From an uncultured Geobacteraceae bacterium (GTDB lineage Bacteria > Desulfobacterota > Desulfuromonadia > Desulfuromonadales > Geopsychrobacteraceae): a stretch of 27,443 nt of DNA. The notes below the pieces were generated by a model. That model ran no database searches, was not told where the DNA came from, and saw nothing but the letters and a program-made list of their open reading frames with translations. Within the stretch, counting starts at the first letter, position 1. Each line of letters begins with the position of its first letter. The stretch is from positions 1 to 27,443 of the forward strand of contig CALFFB010000239.1 of the NCBI GenBank assembly GCA_937958075.1, read 5' to 3'. This document shows positions 17,162 to 27,396 of this stretch, in pieces. Made by a program: the position numbers and the translations under genes.

Positions 17162-18949
17162 TCACCCGCTCTCGTGCCCAGACGAGCTGCTTAATGGGGC
17201 AATATAAAGACGTGCGATCCGTTTTGACAGCGAAAAAATCTGTTTGTACTTATCGGTTATCTCAAACTCCAGCTGCAGCAGGGTCAGCCGTTCCGTATTG
17301 CTTGCCGCCATGCTGGCAACCTGCCGGCGGAACGCCCTTTCGACGGTCATTTCAACCTCGTGCCGCAAAGCGAGAACCCGCTGTGCGGCGGCCTCGTCCC
17401 TCTCCACCACCGCCTGCACCGCCAGGGCAAGCCCCTTATAGACCAGCCGGTGCAGATCACTCAGCAGCTCCCTCGTCTGCGCCCCCGGCTGCGCGGGCGA
17501 CCCGCTCAGGCGCATGCCCGTTTTGACCAGGTCGGAGTCGATAATATCACCAATACGCTCCAGCGTATCCGCTGTCTGGCTTAAATTGAAATATTCACGG
17601 GACTGTTCCTCCGTCAGGGTCCCCTTACCGAGGAGGGACAGATAACGGATAATTTCCGCATGCAACTGATCGACGACATCATCCAGGCCGGCAATCCGGG
17701 TCAATCGCTGTGTATCACCGGCTTCGAGCGCGGGATGGATGTCGCCGGCCATACGCAGGACCTGTTTTCCCAGCTGGCTGATTTCCATCCGCACCAGATT
17801 GAGAGCAGCTGCAGGAGTATCGAGAAGACGGTTATCAAGAAACTCCGGCTCAACCAGAGGCCGCCCTTCACTCGCGAGACGTTCCGGAATGAGCTTGCTG
17901 ACAATACGGGCGAACAGCGGCGTAAATCCGATAAAAATGATGGTGTTGGCGATATTGAACAGGGTGTTGGCGTTGGCAATCTGGCGCGGAGTTTCCGCCG
18001 CCAGCCTGACCAGACCGTCAAGTTCAGCATATCGGGGGGATACCGCCATAGTCATGGCGGCAAGATGATCAATGAAACCGAGCCACAATACCACTCCGGC
18101 GACATTGAACAGAACGTGCACCACCGCCGCCCGCAAGGCCGCCCGCGGTTTACCGATGGTGGCCAGCATAGCGGTGACACAGGTGCCGATATTCGCCCCC
18201 AGCGCCAGGGCGATGCCCGCCGGCAGGGAGACAAAGCCCTGGCTGGCCATAATAATCACCAGGCCGGTGGTCGCTGCCGAGGACTGCACCAGAGCCGTGA
18301 ACAGAGCCCCGACCAGAATTCCCAGCAGCGGCTCTTCCATGCGCACCATCCACTCCAGAAACGGTGGATAGTCCCGCAGCGGCGCCATGGCCTCGGTCAT
18401 CACCCCCATCCCGAAAAAAATCAGTCCCAGGCCGAGAAGCACGCCGCCGTATTGCCTGAAGGTCTCCCGCCGGGCCAGGGATGCCAGCGCAAACCCGGCG
18501 GCAATGAGAATCAGGGCGTAGTTCGTCACCCGAAAGGCAATAATCTGGGCGGTCATGGTCGAACCGATATTGGCGCCCATGATCACTCCGACGGACTGGC
18601 TCAAGGTCATCAGCCCGGCACTGACAAAGCCGACGACCAGCACTGTCGTGACCGATGATGACTGCAGCATGATCGTCGCCAGGGCGCCAAAGGCGGCGCC
18701 ACTGAACCGGTTGGCGGTCAGGCGCTTCAGACCCGCCTGCAGCCTGCTGCCGGCCGCCGCCTTGAGGGCGTCCGTCAACCGGTCAAGCCCCATGAGAAAC
18801 AGGGCCAGACCACCCCCCAGCCCCATTATCATCCCCCCCCAGGCCAGAGATCCGGAAGCAGATTCAGCAGCGGCAGCAGCGGCAACAGGCCAGCATATCC
18901 AGACCAGCGTTGCCCATTGCAGCAGTTTTTTACAGCTCACACCCGGCAT
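17162..18949 (-). CDS. Na+/phosphate cotransporter family protein (NptA/YjbB type) with PhoU-like tail
   Basis: Inner-membrane transporter of the Na/Pi (PF02690) family. It has the two inverted family repeats, each with a QSS motif (QSSSVTT at ~96-102 and QSSAATTG at ~222-229) and a GANIG motif. A cytoplasmic PhoU-like helical domain follows (~375-590). The N terminus looks like a signal or first membrane segment with an alanine run. I start at ATG 18949 (595 residues), after GGTGAG, not at the upstream TTG (18970), which has no ribosome site. It could take up or export phosphate; the sequence does not decide. It is an unusual neighbour for the LPS and lnt genes on either side. Confidence 0.85.
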   Translation of the reverse strand: MPGVSCKKLLQWATLVWICWPVAAAAAAESASGSLAWGGMIMGLGGGLALFLMGLDRLTDALKAAAGSRLQAGLKRLTANRFSGAAFGALATIMLQSSSVTTVLVVGFVSAGLMTLSQSVGVIMGANIGSTMTAQIIAFRVTNYALILIAAGFALASLARRETFRQYGGVLLGLGLIFFGMGVMTEAMAPLRDYPPFLEWMVRMEEPLLGILVGALFTALVQSSAATTGLVIIMASQGFVSLPAGIALALGANIGTCVTAMLATIGKPRAALRAAVVHVLFNVAGVVLWLGFIDHLAAMTMAVSPRYAELDGLVRLAAETPRQIANANTLFNIANTIIFIGFTPLFARIVSKLIPERLASEGRPLVEPEFLDNRLLDTPAAALNLVRMEISQLGKQVLRMAGDIHPALEAGDTQRLTRIAGLDDVVDQLHAEIIRYLSLLGKGTLTEEQSREYFNLSQTADTLERIGDIIDSDLVKTGMRLSGSPAQPGAQTRELLSDLHRLVYKGLALAVQAVVERDEAAAQRVLALRHEVEMTVERAFRRQVASMAASNTERLTLLQLEFEITDKYKQIFSLSKRIARLYIAPLSSSSGHESG

Positions 18950-19020
18950 CAACTCACCATAGATCCGCAAAAGGTCAGGGTTTCCATAGACAGACGCAAC
19001 CCGGCAACGACAAGGTTATT

Positions 19021-20544
19021 CTAACGGCGGCCGGGGCGAACAGGGAAAAAATGTTGAGCCGTCAACAGCAGCAGGGCCATGGCCAGGCAGACAAGGGCAA
19101 AGAGATCGCCGAACCGGCGGTAGAAGGTGGGATGGGCACCAAGACCGACGGTTCCCGTCAGCTGCAGAGGCTCGAAAATCGGACCGGAGAGGGTGATGGC
19201 ACCACTGGGAGCAATCAGGGCCGAGACCCCGGTATTGGCCGCGCGTGCCAGCCAGATCCTGTTCTCGATAGCACGAAAACGGGCCATGGCCAGATGCTGA
19301 TAGGGCGCGGACGAACGGCCGAACCAGGCATCATTGGTCAGGTTCACCAGCAGATCGCTCCCCTGACCGACGGAACGACGCGCCAGTTGGGGAAAAATCA
19401 CCTCATAACAGACCAGAACCCCGAGATGATGCCCCTGCAGCGGCAGGGGGTTGATCTCCCCGGCGGTGAAATCTCCAACCCCGACCACCAGCTTGTCGAT
19501 AAAGGACAGCAGTTTTCCCAGGGGTACATATTCCCCGAAGGGCACCAGGTGAACCTTGTCCGAACGCGGCGGATCGGCGCTGTCGGGAGTCAGCAGAAAG
19601 GCGCTGTTGAAATAACGCTGCGAACCATCCGACTGCTGGTCGTAGGCGGGGCTGCCGACCAGCAGCGGAACTCCGGTTGCGCGGGGCAACCGCTGCACCT
19701 GCGCCGACAGCTCCGAGGCATCCTGCAGATAAAAGGGGGTCGCCGCTTCCGGCCAGATCAGCAGCTCGGGATCTGCCGTCAGGGCCTGCCGGGAGAGCTG
19801 CAGATAACGATCGACGGTCGCCTGACGCAGTTCGGGATTCCACTTCTGCGACTGATCAAAATTGCCCTGGATCAGGGCGACCCGCAGCTGTTGCGGCCGG
19901 TCATCGGTCAACTGCTGCGTCCGGACCAGCCCATAACCGAAATGACTGGTCACCAACAGCAGCAATCCGGCAGCAACGACGACTGTCCCCCGGTCACGCG
20001 GGCGCTGGATCACATGGGCGACGGCGGCGTTCACCGCCACCAGCATGAAGCTGACGCCGTAGACTCCGGTCACGTCGGCACTCTGAATGGCCGGACTGAA
20101 GTTCTGCTGTGAATACCCCAGCAGCGCCCAGGGGAAACCGGTCAACAACCAGCCGCGCAGAAATTCGAGGGCCACCCAGATCACCGGCAGGGTCACCACC
20201 ACCGGCAGCTGCAACCGCAACCGGACGCGCCAGGCCAGCCAGGTGGCCGCCCCGAAGTAGAGGGCCAGATAGGAGACCAGCAGCAGATAGGCAACGACCG
20301 AGGAGACGGGATCAAGGCCACCAAAGGTGGTCATGACGATGTTGAGCCAGTACAGAACCAGAGCAAAAAACACACAGCCGGTGGTAAAACCGCTGACAAA
20401 AGGGCGCTTTTCCATCACCAGCAGCAAGGGAATCAGGGCGACCCAGGCCAGGGGATAGAGATCAAGACGGGGAAAGGCCCAGGCCAGCAGCAGCCCCGAC
20501 CCCGCCGCCGTCAGCAGGGTTCGATCAATCACCGGGATCTGCAT
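19021..20544 (-). CDS. lnt: Apolipoprotein N-acyltransferase
   Basis: Adds the third acyl chain to lipoproteins at the periplasmic face of the inner membrane. The 507-residue protein has N-terminal membrane helices (~10-205), a periplasmic nitrilase domain (~220-470) and a final helix (~475-497). The catalytic triad is visible: Glu266 in WPEAATP, Lys330 in DKVHLVPFGEYVP and Cys379 in VCYEVIFP. These match the positions of the E. coli enzyme closely. It starts at ATG 20544, overlapping the end of the CorC-like gene by 20 bases, a pairing common in proteobacteria. Confidence 0.96.
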   Translation of the reverse strand: MQIPVIDRTLLTAAGSGLLLAWAFPRLDLYPLAWVALIPLLLVMEKRPFVSGFTTGCVFFALVLYWLNIVMTTFGGLDPVSSVVAYLLLVSYLALYFGAATWLAWRVRLRLQLPVVVTLPVIWVALEFLRGWLLTGFPWALLGYSQQNFSPAIQSADVTGVYGVSFMLVAVNAAVAHVIQRPRDRGTVVVAAGLLLLVTSHFGYGLVRTQQLTDDRPQQLRVALIQGNFDQSQKWNPELRQATVDRYLQLSRQALTADPELLIWPEAATPFYLQDASELSAQVQRLPRATGVPLLVGSPAYDQQSDGSQRYFNSAFLLTPDSADPPRSDKVHLVPFGEYVPLGKLLSFIDKLVVGVGDFTAGEINPLPLQGHHLGVLVCYEVIFPQLARRSVGQGSDLLVNLTNDAWFGRSSAPYQHLAMARFRAIENRIWLARAANTGVSALIAPSGAITLSGPIFEPLQLTGTVGLGAHPTFYRRFGDLFALVCLAMALLLLTAQHFFPVRPGRR

Positions 20545-21385
20545 TTTCCGTCTTCAGGGGAAACACCCGGATCTGGCGGATCGCCCGTTGATCACCCTTC
20601 TCGATGAGCATATCAAAGACGCCGACACGCACCTTTTCACCAACAGCGGGAACCCGCCCGAACTGTTCGATCACATAGCCGCTGACGGTATCGAATTTTT
20701 CCCGTTCGACCTCGACATCAAAATAATCTTCAAATTCTTCAATATTCAGGCGCCCGTTGATAACCACGGTGCCATCCGGCTCGGCGATCAACCACTCTTC
20801 CTCCAGATCGTACTCATCCTGGATGTCGCCAACGATCTCTTCGAGGAGGTCTTCGATGGTCACCAGCCCCGCCGTGCCGCCATACTCATCAATGACAATG
20901 GCGATATGGACCCTGGTTTCGCGAAACTCGCGCAGCAGCACGCTGACCTGTTTCGACTCCGGCACCAGAAAGGGCGGGCGCAAGACCCGCTCCAGGGGGA
21001 CATCATCCAGGGATTGTCCCCAGTAGTGGAGCAGATCCTTGGCGTACACCAGGCCGATAATGTTGTCGATGGTTCCCTGATAAATGGGAATCCGGGAATG
21101 ACCGGAGCGCAATATGGTATCGAGAACCGTCGACAGGGACGCCGAGACATCAGCACAGACCATGTCGGTCCGCGGCACCATGATTTCCCGCAGGTAGGTT
21201 TCATCCAGTTCCAGAATCGACTGGAGCATATCCCCCTCTTCCTCGTCGATGATGCCCCGCTGCTCCGACGCATCGATCAATAATTGCAGTTCTTCTTCGC
21301 TGTTGGCGACCCGCGGGGAATCCCGCCATTTCTGCAAAAGCCGCGTTAACCACCCCTGGGGTTCCTGATCCTGATCCTGTTCCAC
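20525..21385 (-). CDS. CorC/HlyC-type CBS-domain protein
   Basis: Cytosolic CorC-like protein without membrane helices. The 286 residues contain IMVPRTDM at the start of a CBS pair (~70-190), then a CorC_HlyC transporter-associated domain (~205-280). Relatives are linked to divalent metal efflux, but the family is poorly defined. I place the start at GTG 21385 because AGGAGG stands at 21399-21404 (13 bases upstream) and because the longer frame to ATG 21496 is translated from the mobile repeat copy 2. The long spacer makes the exact start uncertain. It overlaps lnt. In the absence of the repeat its frame would be continuous with ybeY. Confidence 0.88.
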   Translation of the reverse strand: MEQDQDQEPQGWLTRLLQKWRDSPRVANSEEELQLLIDASEQRGIIDEEEGDMLQSILELDETYLREIMVPRTDMVCADVSASLSTVLDTILRSGHSRIPIYQGTIDNIIGLVYAKDLLHYWGQSLDDVPLERVLRPPFLVPESKQVSVLLREFRETRVHIAIVIDEYGGTAGLVTIEDLLEEIVGDIQDEYDLEEEWLIAEPDGTVVINGRLNIEEFEDYFDVEVEREKFDTVSGYVIEQFGRVPAVGEKVRVGVFDMLIEKGDQRAIRQIRVFPLKTENADPGD

Positions 21386-21410
21386 TGTGACTCGTCTGCC
21401 TCCTGCGTTT

Positions 21411-21418
21411 GGTTTATA
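21411..21418. repeat. Target-site duplication of repeat copy 2, left
   Basis: GGTTTATA directly borders the left end of the element and is repeated exactly at 21564-21571. Perfect 8-bp flanking repeats indicate insertion by a transposase. Confidence 0.85.
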
Positions 21419-21563
21419 GTAATTATTCAGCACAGGAACAGGAGCCCCATTCCAAGGGACGCTTTTCGCCGGCCCTGGCCGCTCGAAAGTCGCCATCCAG
21501 GCGACTTGACGCCCTTATCACGGGGATCCTGTTCCTCTACCCTGATTTGAGCTGAACAGTTAC
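21419..21563 (+). mobile_element. MITE-like repeat, copy 2 (complete, 145 bp)
   Basis: Complete non-coding element between ybeY and the CorC-like gene. The ends are inverted repeats (GTAATTATTCAGC and GCTGAACAGTTAC), followed inward by a second 15-bp palindrome (AGGAACAGGAGCCCC with GGGGATCCTGTTCCT, one mismatch) and a central hairpin (AAGTCGCC, loop ATCCA, GGCGACTT). It is the same length as copy 3 and shares blocks such as CCCATTCCAAGGGAC and ACGCCCTT, but differs in the paired arms. Flanks are a perfect 8-bp duplication. Its last bases supply the TAA stop of ybeY. It is in the opposite orientation to copies 1 and 3 relative to the gene it follows. It has no transposase and must be mobilised in trans. 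Confidence 0.9.
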
Positions 21564-22024
21564 GGTTTATAATCAGCTGCTGTGCCGGCCAGAATCTGCG
21601 CCAGAATCTCCCGCTCTTTCTCTTCCATCAGACGCGCATCTTCGGCGGTTCCCCGCTCATGATCGTAACCGACCAGATGCAAAATGCCGTGAATCAGCAG
21701 AAACCACAGCTCATGCGCAAAGGGAATCTGCGCGGCGGCGGCATCGGTGGCCGCCCGCTCGGCGGAGATGACCACATCGCCCAGCACCTTCGGCTGTATC
21801 CCCGCCCCTTCGCCCTCCTGCATGGCGAAGGAAATGACGTTGGTCGGCCGATCGCGCTGCAGATACTCGCGATTGATCTCCTGAATTCCCGCATTATCAA
21901 CGATAAGGATAGAGAGCTCAGCGTCAGACCTGCCTAAGATGTTTAAGACTGCTTGCGCTACCCGCCGTAACGGTCTCTTCAAAATCCTGTGACTTCTCTG
22001 TCGGTTTTCGATCTGAATTCGCAC
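21560..22024 (-). CDS. ybeY: Endoribonuclease YbeY (16S rRNA maturation factor)
   Basis: Zinc-dependent endoribonuclease for 16S rRNA 3'-end maturation and ribosome quality control. The 154-residue protein has the RPTNVISFAMQEGEG core and the metal-binding HGILHLVGYDH (112-122). The start is GTG 22024 (RIQIENRQ follows, the conserved first strand), with AAGGA 11 bases before it. This makes a 101-base overlap with the end of the upstream pgpH-like gene, in a different frame. The last residues (YKP) come from the target site and the TAA stop comes from the repeat copy 2 that follows. Confidence 0.95.
   Translation of the reverse strand: MRIQIENRQRSHRILKRPLRRVAQAVLNILGRSDAELSILIVDNAGIQEINREYLQRDRPTNVISFAMQEGEGAGIQPKVLGDVVISAERAATDAAAAQIPFAHELWFLLIHGILHLVGYDHERGTAEDARLMEEKEREILAQILAGTAADYKP
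21564..21571. repeat. Target-site duplication of repeat copy 2, right
   Basis: GGTTTATA, identical to 21411-21418, directly borders the right end of the element. It encodes the Tyr-Lys and part of the Pro codon at the YbeY C terminus on the minus strand. Confidence 0.85.
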
Positions 22025-24329
22025 TGCTCAATCGATCCTTCTCGCGTGAGGTGACCCCCTGAACAGGATCAGCCTTGACCTTGACGATATGCACCGGCTC
22101 AGGATAGTCGACCCGATGATGGAAAGAACTGGACAGAACCCGGGTAAAACTCTTGGCGATCTGGTTCAGATCCTTCAAAGTCAGATTACACTCGTTGAGC
22201 TGTCCGTCGATAAAAATATTGTTGATCAGTTTTTTCACCATCCCCTGAATACGCGAGGGGGTCGGATCCGTCAGGGTACGGCTGGCCGCCTCCACCGCGT
22301 CCGCCAGCATGATCAGGGCCGCCTCCTTGGTCTGCGGTTTGGGGCCGGGGTAACGGTAATCGCATTCATCGATCTGCTGGACCCCGGGATCGGCCTGGGA
22401 CAGGGCCCGCTCGTAAAAAAACTTGATGAGGGTGGTGCCGTGATGCTGCTGGATGATATCGATCAGCTCACTGCCCAGCTTGCTCTCCCGGGCCAGATCA
22501 ATCCCCTCCTTGACGTGAGAGGTCAGAATCAGGGCGCTCATGGACGGCGCCAGCTTGTCGTGCTTGTTCCGCTGGCCACCGGTATTTTCTATAAAGTACA
22601 AGGGCTTGCGTATCTTGCCGATATCATGATAATAGGCCGCGACCCGGGCCAGCAGCGGATTGGCATGAATGGACTCGGCTGCCGATTCCGCCAGATTGCC
22701 CACCAGGATGGAATGATGATAGGTGCCCGGCGCCTGAATCATCAGCTGCCGCAGTACCGGCGCGTTCATGTTGGCCAGTTCCAGCAGTTTGATGTCGGTG
22801 GTGTACTTGAACAGGGATTCCACCAGGGGAATGGTTCCCGTCACGATAACCGCACTGATCAGGCCACCGGCAAAGCCCAGTCCCAGCTTGTACAGCAGCT
22901 GCATTTCCAGCCCGCGCCCGGCCAGCAGGTGCAGTCCGAAAAGCAGCGCGACATTGGTCAGGCCGATCCACAACCCGGCCCGGTACAGGGTGGTCCGCTG
23001 CTGACAATAGCGCACCCCGTGCGCCCCGACAATGCTCCCCACCAGGGCGTAAAAGGCCATGATCAAACTGTTGCCGAAGAGCACCCCGACCAGCAGGGAA
23101 GAGCCGATAGCCACCACCATCGCCGTTTCCGAATTGAGGACAATGCGCACCAGCATCGCCGCCAGAGCGAAAGGAATGGCGTAAAAATAGGTCGAGGTGT
23201 CGATCAGGGAGAATACGCTGCCCAGACCAACGGAGACAAAAATAGAGATTTTTATCAGGACAAACAGACAGACCAGCACGGTTGCCAGAAACAGCAGGTC
23301 CCGGGCATCGGGTTTGAATTTGCGGATATTCCCCCGGGCAAAAACAAAACCGGCAAACATCAGCAGCAGAATACAGACAAACAGCCCCAGTGCGGACTGC
23401 AGACTGTGGCCGTCGCGCCCCGAATCCCGCAGGGCCTGGAGCTTCAGGATCTGGTCGGCGCTGATGCGCTCCCCCTCACGTACCACCATCTCGCCCCGCT
23501 TGATCTGAAACAGCACCGGCGTTATCTGCGCTCTGGCCTGTTCACGCCGTGCCTGTGTTTCCTGCTGGTCATAGACCAGGCTCGGGCGCAACTGCTGCTG
23601 GACCAGGGTCAGCAGCACCTGCTGCTGGTCCGCTGTCAGTTCCGTCAGCTGTGACAACTGGCGCTCGGCCTCCTTCAGGACATCGTTCAGGCCCGACACC
23701 CGGTCCAGCCAGCGGATATTGACCTCCTCACCCGTATCCCGTTCAAGCACCACAATCCCCTGACGGCGATCCTCGACAAAACCCTGATAGCTGGCGACCG
23801 TCGGCCGTTCGAAGAGAGGTCGCAGCTGACCGGTGATCTGCCGGACCAGCCGGTAATCCAGGGGCAGTTCCATCAGCGGCTTGTAGTCCGCCCCCGTCAG
23901 AGGGACACCGAAGTCCGCTTCCAGGCGCGGCAGCAGATCCTCAATGGCATAGAGTTCGCTGTCTCCAAGGCGCTGGGCGAGAAAATCCAGGCCCCGCTGC
24001 ATCCGCTCGACGGCACGCTCCCCGGCACCCCTGTCGAAGCGATAGACCAGCGGTACCTCCTGGGCGGCGGTCTCCTGCTTGGCGCGCGTCAGCTGGGTAT
24101 CCTCAACCAGCAGGTCGCGGGGAGACTTGACATCGCGCGAGGCGATATCGCCCGGCTTGTAGGACGCGGGGATCAGCCCCCCCTTGGGAACAATAATCAA
24201 GGCCAGCAGCACCGCCACAACAAACAGAACCGCCCGATTCACCTGGGCGGGATTCTGTCGGAAACGGGCCCAACGGCCCTGTTGAAAGCGGCTGCGTGCG
24301 GCTGATTTCTGTTTTTTCTCTTTGGTCAT
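21924..24329 (-). CDS. 7TM-HD family cyclic-di-AMP phosphodiesterase (PgpH/YqfF-like)
   Basis: Large inner-membrane protein, 801 residues. It has an N-terminal membrane helix (~32-48), a long extracytoplasmic 7TM-HD sensor region (~50-305), seven hydrophobic helices (~312-505) and a cytosolic HD phosphohydrolase domain with HHSILVGN (538-545) and the metal-binding HD (568-569) in YYHDIGK. Listeria PgpH of this family degrades c-di-AMP, so that is the likely substrate here; other dinucleotides cannot be excluded. The final ~35 residues are hydrophilic and overlap ybeY in another frame. The phoH-pgpH-ybeY order is widely conserved. Confidence 0.93.
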   Translation of the reverse strand: MTKEKKQKSAARSRFQQGRWARFRQNPAQVNRAVLFVVAVLLALIIVPKGGLIPASYKPGDIASRDVKSPRDLLVEDTQLTRAKQETAAQEVPLVYRFDRGAGERAVERMQRGLDFLAQRLGDSELYAIEDLLPRLEADFGVPLTGADYKPLMELPLDYRLVRQITGQLRPLFERPTVASYQGFVEDRRQGIVVLERDTGEEVNIRWLDRVSGLNDVLKEAERQLSQLTELTADQQQVLLTLVQQQLRPSLVYDQQETQARREQARAQITPVLFQIKRGEMVVREGERISADQILKLQALRDSGRDGHSLQSALGLFVCILLLMFAGFVFARGNIRKFKPDARDLLFLATVLVCLFVLIKISIFVSVGLGSVFSLIDTSTYFYAIPFALAAMLVRIVLNSETAMVVAIGSSLLVGVLFGNSLIMAFYALVGSIVGAHGVRYCQQRTTLYRAGLWIGLTNVALLFGLHLLAGRGLEMQLLYKLGLGFAGGLISAVIVTGTIPLVESLFKYTTDIKLLELANMNAPVLRQLMIQAPGTYHHSILVGNLAESAAESIHANPLLARVAAYYHDIGKIRKPLYFIENTGGQRNKHDKLAPSMSALILTSHVKEGIDLARESKLGSELIDIIQQHHGTTLIKFFYERALSQADPGVQQIDECDYRYPGPKPQTKEAALIMLADAVEAASRTLTDPTPSRIQGMVKKLINNIFIDGQLNECNLTLKDLNQIAKSFTRVLSSSFHHRVDYPEPVHIVKVKADPVQGVTSREKDRLSSANSDRKPTEKSQDFEETVTAGSASSLKHLRQV

Positions 24330-24367
24330 GGGTCCTCAAACAGTCTTGAAGCCGGTTGAATCCACGT

Positions 24368-25348
24368 TCAGTTTTCTGCTGCGCTTTCGGCGGGTGCCCT
24401 GTCGGCCCGCTCATAGGCCTGGACAATCGCCTGAACAATCGGATGGCGAACCACATCGATATCGCTGAAACAGGTAAAGGCGATATCAGGCACGCCGCGC
24501 AGAACGTCGATGGCGTGCAGCAGACCGGATTTCGTTCCCCGGGGCAGATCGACCTGGGTTACGTCACCGGTAATCACCGCCCGGCTGCCGAAGCCGATGC
24601 GGGTGAGGAACATCTTCATCTGTTCACTGGTGGTGTTCTGGGCTTCATCCAGAATCACGAAAGCATCATTCAGGGTTCGCCCCCGCATGAACGCCAGCGG
24701 CGCCACCTCGACCACCCCGCTGTCCACCAGCGCCCGGGCTTTCTCCAGTTCGAGCATGTCGTACAGGGCATCGTACAGAGGGCGCAGATAGGGATTGACC
24801 TTCTCGGCCAGATCCCCCGGCAGAAAGCCCAGCTTTTCTCCCGCCTCCACCGCCGGACGTACCAGCATGATGCGGCTGACCTCCTTGCGCATCAGGGCCG
24901 CCACCCCCATGGCCATGGCCAGATAGGTCTTGCCGGTACCGGCCGGACCGATACCGAAAACCACGGTTTTGCCGCGGATATGATCAATATACTGCTTCTG
25001 GGCAAGGCTTTTCGGGGTAATCAGGCGATTGCGCGCGGAGACAAAAACCGTGTCGTAAAAGATATCGCGCAAACAGGTGGATGAGTCCGTGGAAAGAATG
25101 CGGATGGCGTAGTCGATATCCGCCGGATACAGGGGCATATTGTCGCGCAACAGGGCGCTGAGCTCCTCCAGCAGGCGGCAACAGACCTGAACCTGGGCGG
25201 CTTCACCACTTAAGTGAACCACCGTCCCCTGGCTGCCCAGACGCACGCCCAGTTTCTTCTCCATCAGCTTCAAATGCTGATTCTGGCGCCCGAACAACTG
25301 GGTGGCGATGGCAGCATCGCCAACGTCAAAACTGGTGCGGGGGGTCAT
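24368..25348 (-). CDS. phoH: PhoH-like ATPase
   Basis: Cytosolic P-loop ATPase of the PhoH/YbeZ type, 326 residues. The N-terminal ~100 residues carry a KH-like fold region, followed by Walker A GPAGTGKT (134-141) and Walker B VILDEAQN (231-238). YbeZ works with YbeY in rRNA maturation, and both genes are in this cluster. It starts at ATG 25348, the first gene of the minus-strand series, with no clear ribosome site before it. A candidate promoter lies 42 bases or more upstream, in the shared region with ettA. Confidence 0.95.
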   Translation of the reverse strand: MTPRTSFDVGDAAIATQLFGRQNQHLKLMEKKLGVRLGSQGTVVHLSGEAAQVQVCCRLLEELSALLRDNMPLYPADIDYAIRILSTDSSTCLRDIFYDTVFVSARNRLITPKSLAQKQYIDHIRGKTVVFGIGPAGTGKTYLAMAMGVAALMRKEVSRIMLVRPAVEAGEKLGFLPGDLAEKVNPYLRPLYDALYDMLELEKARALVDSGVVEVAPLAFMRGRTLNDAFVILDEAQNTTSEQMKMFLTRIGFGSRAVITGDVTQVDLPRGTKSGLLHAIDVLRGVPDIAFTCFSDIDVVRHPIVQAIVQAYERADRAPAESAAEN

Positions 25349-25389
25349 GACTGTTTAAAATATTCACAAGATTGATTGTTCACGGCGAG

Positions 25390-25418
25390 AATCTAGCACC
25401 AAAGATTTGCCAATGCAA
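25390..25418 (-). promoter_or_regulatory. Candidate sigma-70 promoter for the phoH gene series
   Basis: On the minus strand TTGCAT (25418-25413), a 17-base spacer and TAGATT (25395-25390) form a moderate promoter match upstream of phoH. It is the only reasonable candidate I see on this strand in the 211-base gap between phoH and ettA. Confidence 0.4.
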
Positions 25419-25456
25419 GAGTCACGATAGCGAGGTGCCTCCGGCAGCGGAACAGC

Positions 25457-25486
25457 TTGCGACGGCGGGCCTCCTTCTGCTATACA
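25457..25486 (+). promoter_or_regulatory. Candidate sigma-70 promoter for ettA
   Basis: TTGCGA (25457-25462), an 18-base spacer and TATACA (25481-25486), with TG one base before the -10 (extended -10 form, CTGCTATACA). It lies about 73 bases before the ettA start, back to back with the phoH promoter candidate. Confidence 0.45.
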
Positions 25487-25559
25487 ACGCACTCGGCTCT
25501 ATTCAACCCATGGGCATCGTCCGATCCCCCTTTGAACTTCAGCAACAAGGATTTACGGC

Positions 25560-27235
<1,676 letters not shown>

Positions 27236-27236
<1 letters not shown>

Positions 27237-27243
27237 AACGTCA
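27236..27243. repeat. Target-site duplication of repeat copy 3, left
   Basis: AAACGTCA borders the left end of copy 3 and is repeated exactly at 27389-27396. Its first base is the last base of the ettA stop codon. Confidence 0.9.
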
Positions 27244-27388
27244 GTAACTATTCAGCACAGGGCTCGGATTCCCATTCCAAGGGACACTTTGCGCCGTCCA
27301 TGGCCGTTCGACTGTCGCCGTCCATGGCGACAGACGCCCTTGTCACGGGAATCCGAACCCTGCGCTCGAGATTGTGGTGAATAGTTAC
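27244..27388 (+). mobile_element. MITE-like repeat, copy 3 (complete, 145 bp)
   Basis: Complete element just after ettA. Terminal inverted repeats are a perfect 11 bp (GTAACTATTCA and TGAATAGTTAC). Inside them a 19-base arm (GCACAGGGCTCGGATTCCC) pairs with GGGAATCCGAACCCTGCGC with two mismatches, AAGGG can pair with CCCTT, and the centre is a hairpin CTGTCGCC, loop GTCCAT, GGCGACAG. A 12-base unpaired stretch (TCGAGATTGTGG) interrupts the right side. It codes for nothing. Perfect 8-bp direct repeats flank it. The 5'-GTAA ends and 8-bp duplications resemble the IS66 family, which suggests a possible mobilising transposase. As an RNA, the fold could also end or protect the ettA transcript. Confidence 0.92.
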
Positions 27389-27396
27389 AAACGTCA
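27389..27396. repeat. Target-site duplication of repeat copy 3, right
   Basis: AAACGTCA, identical to 27236-27243, directly borders the right end of copy 3. The remaining 47 bases to the window end hold no feature I can support. Confidence 0.9.
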
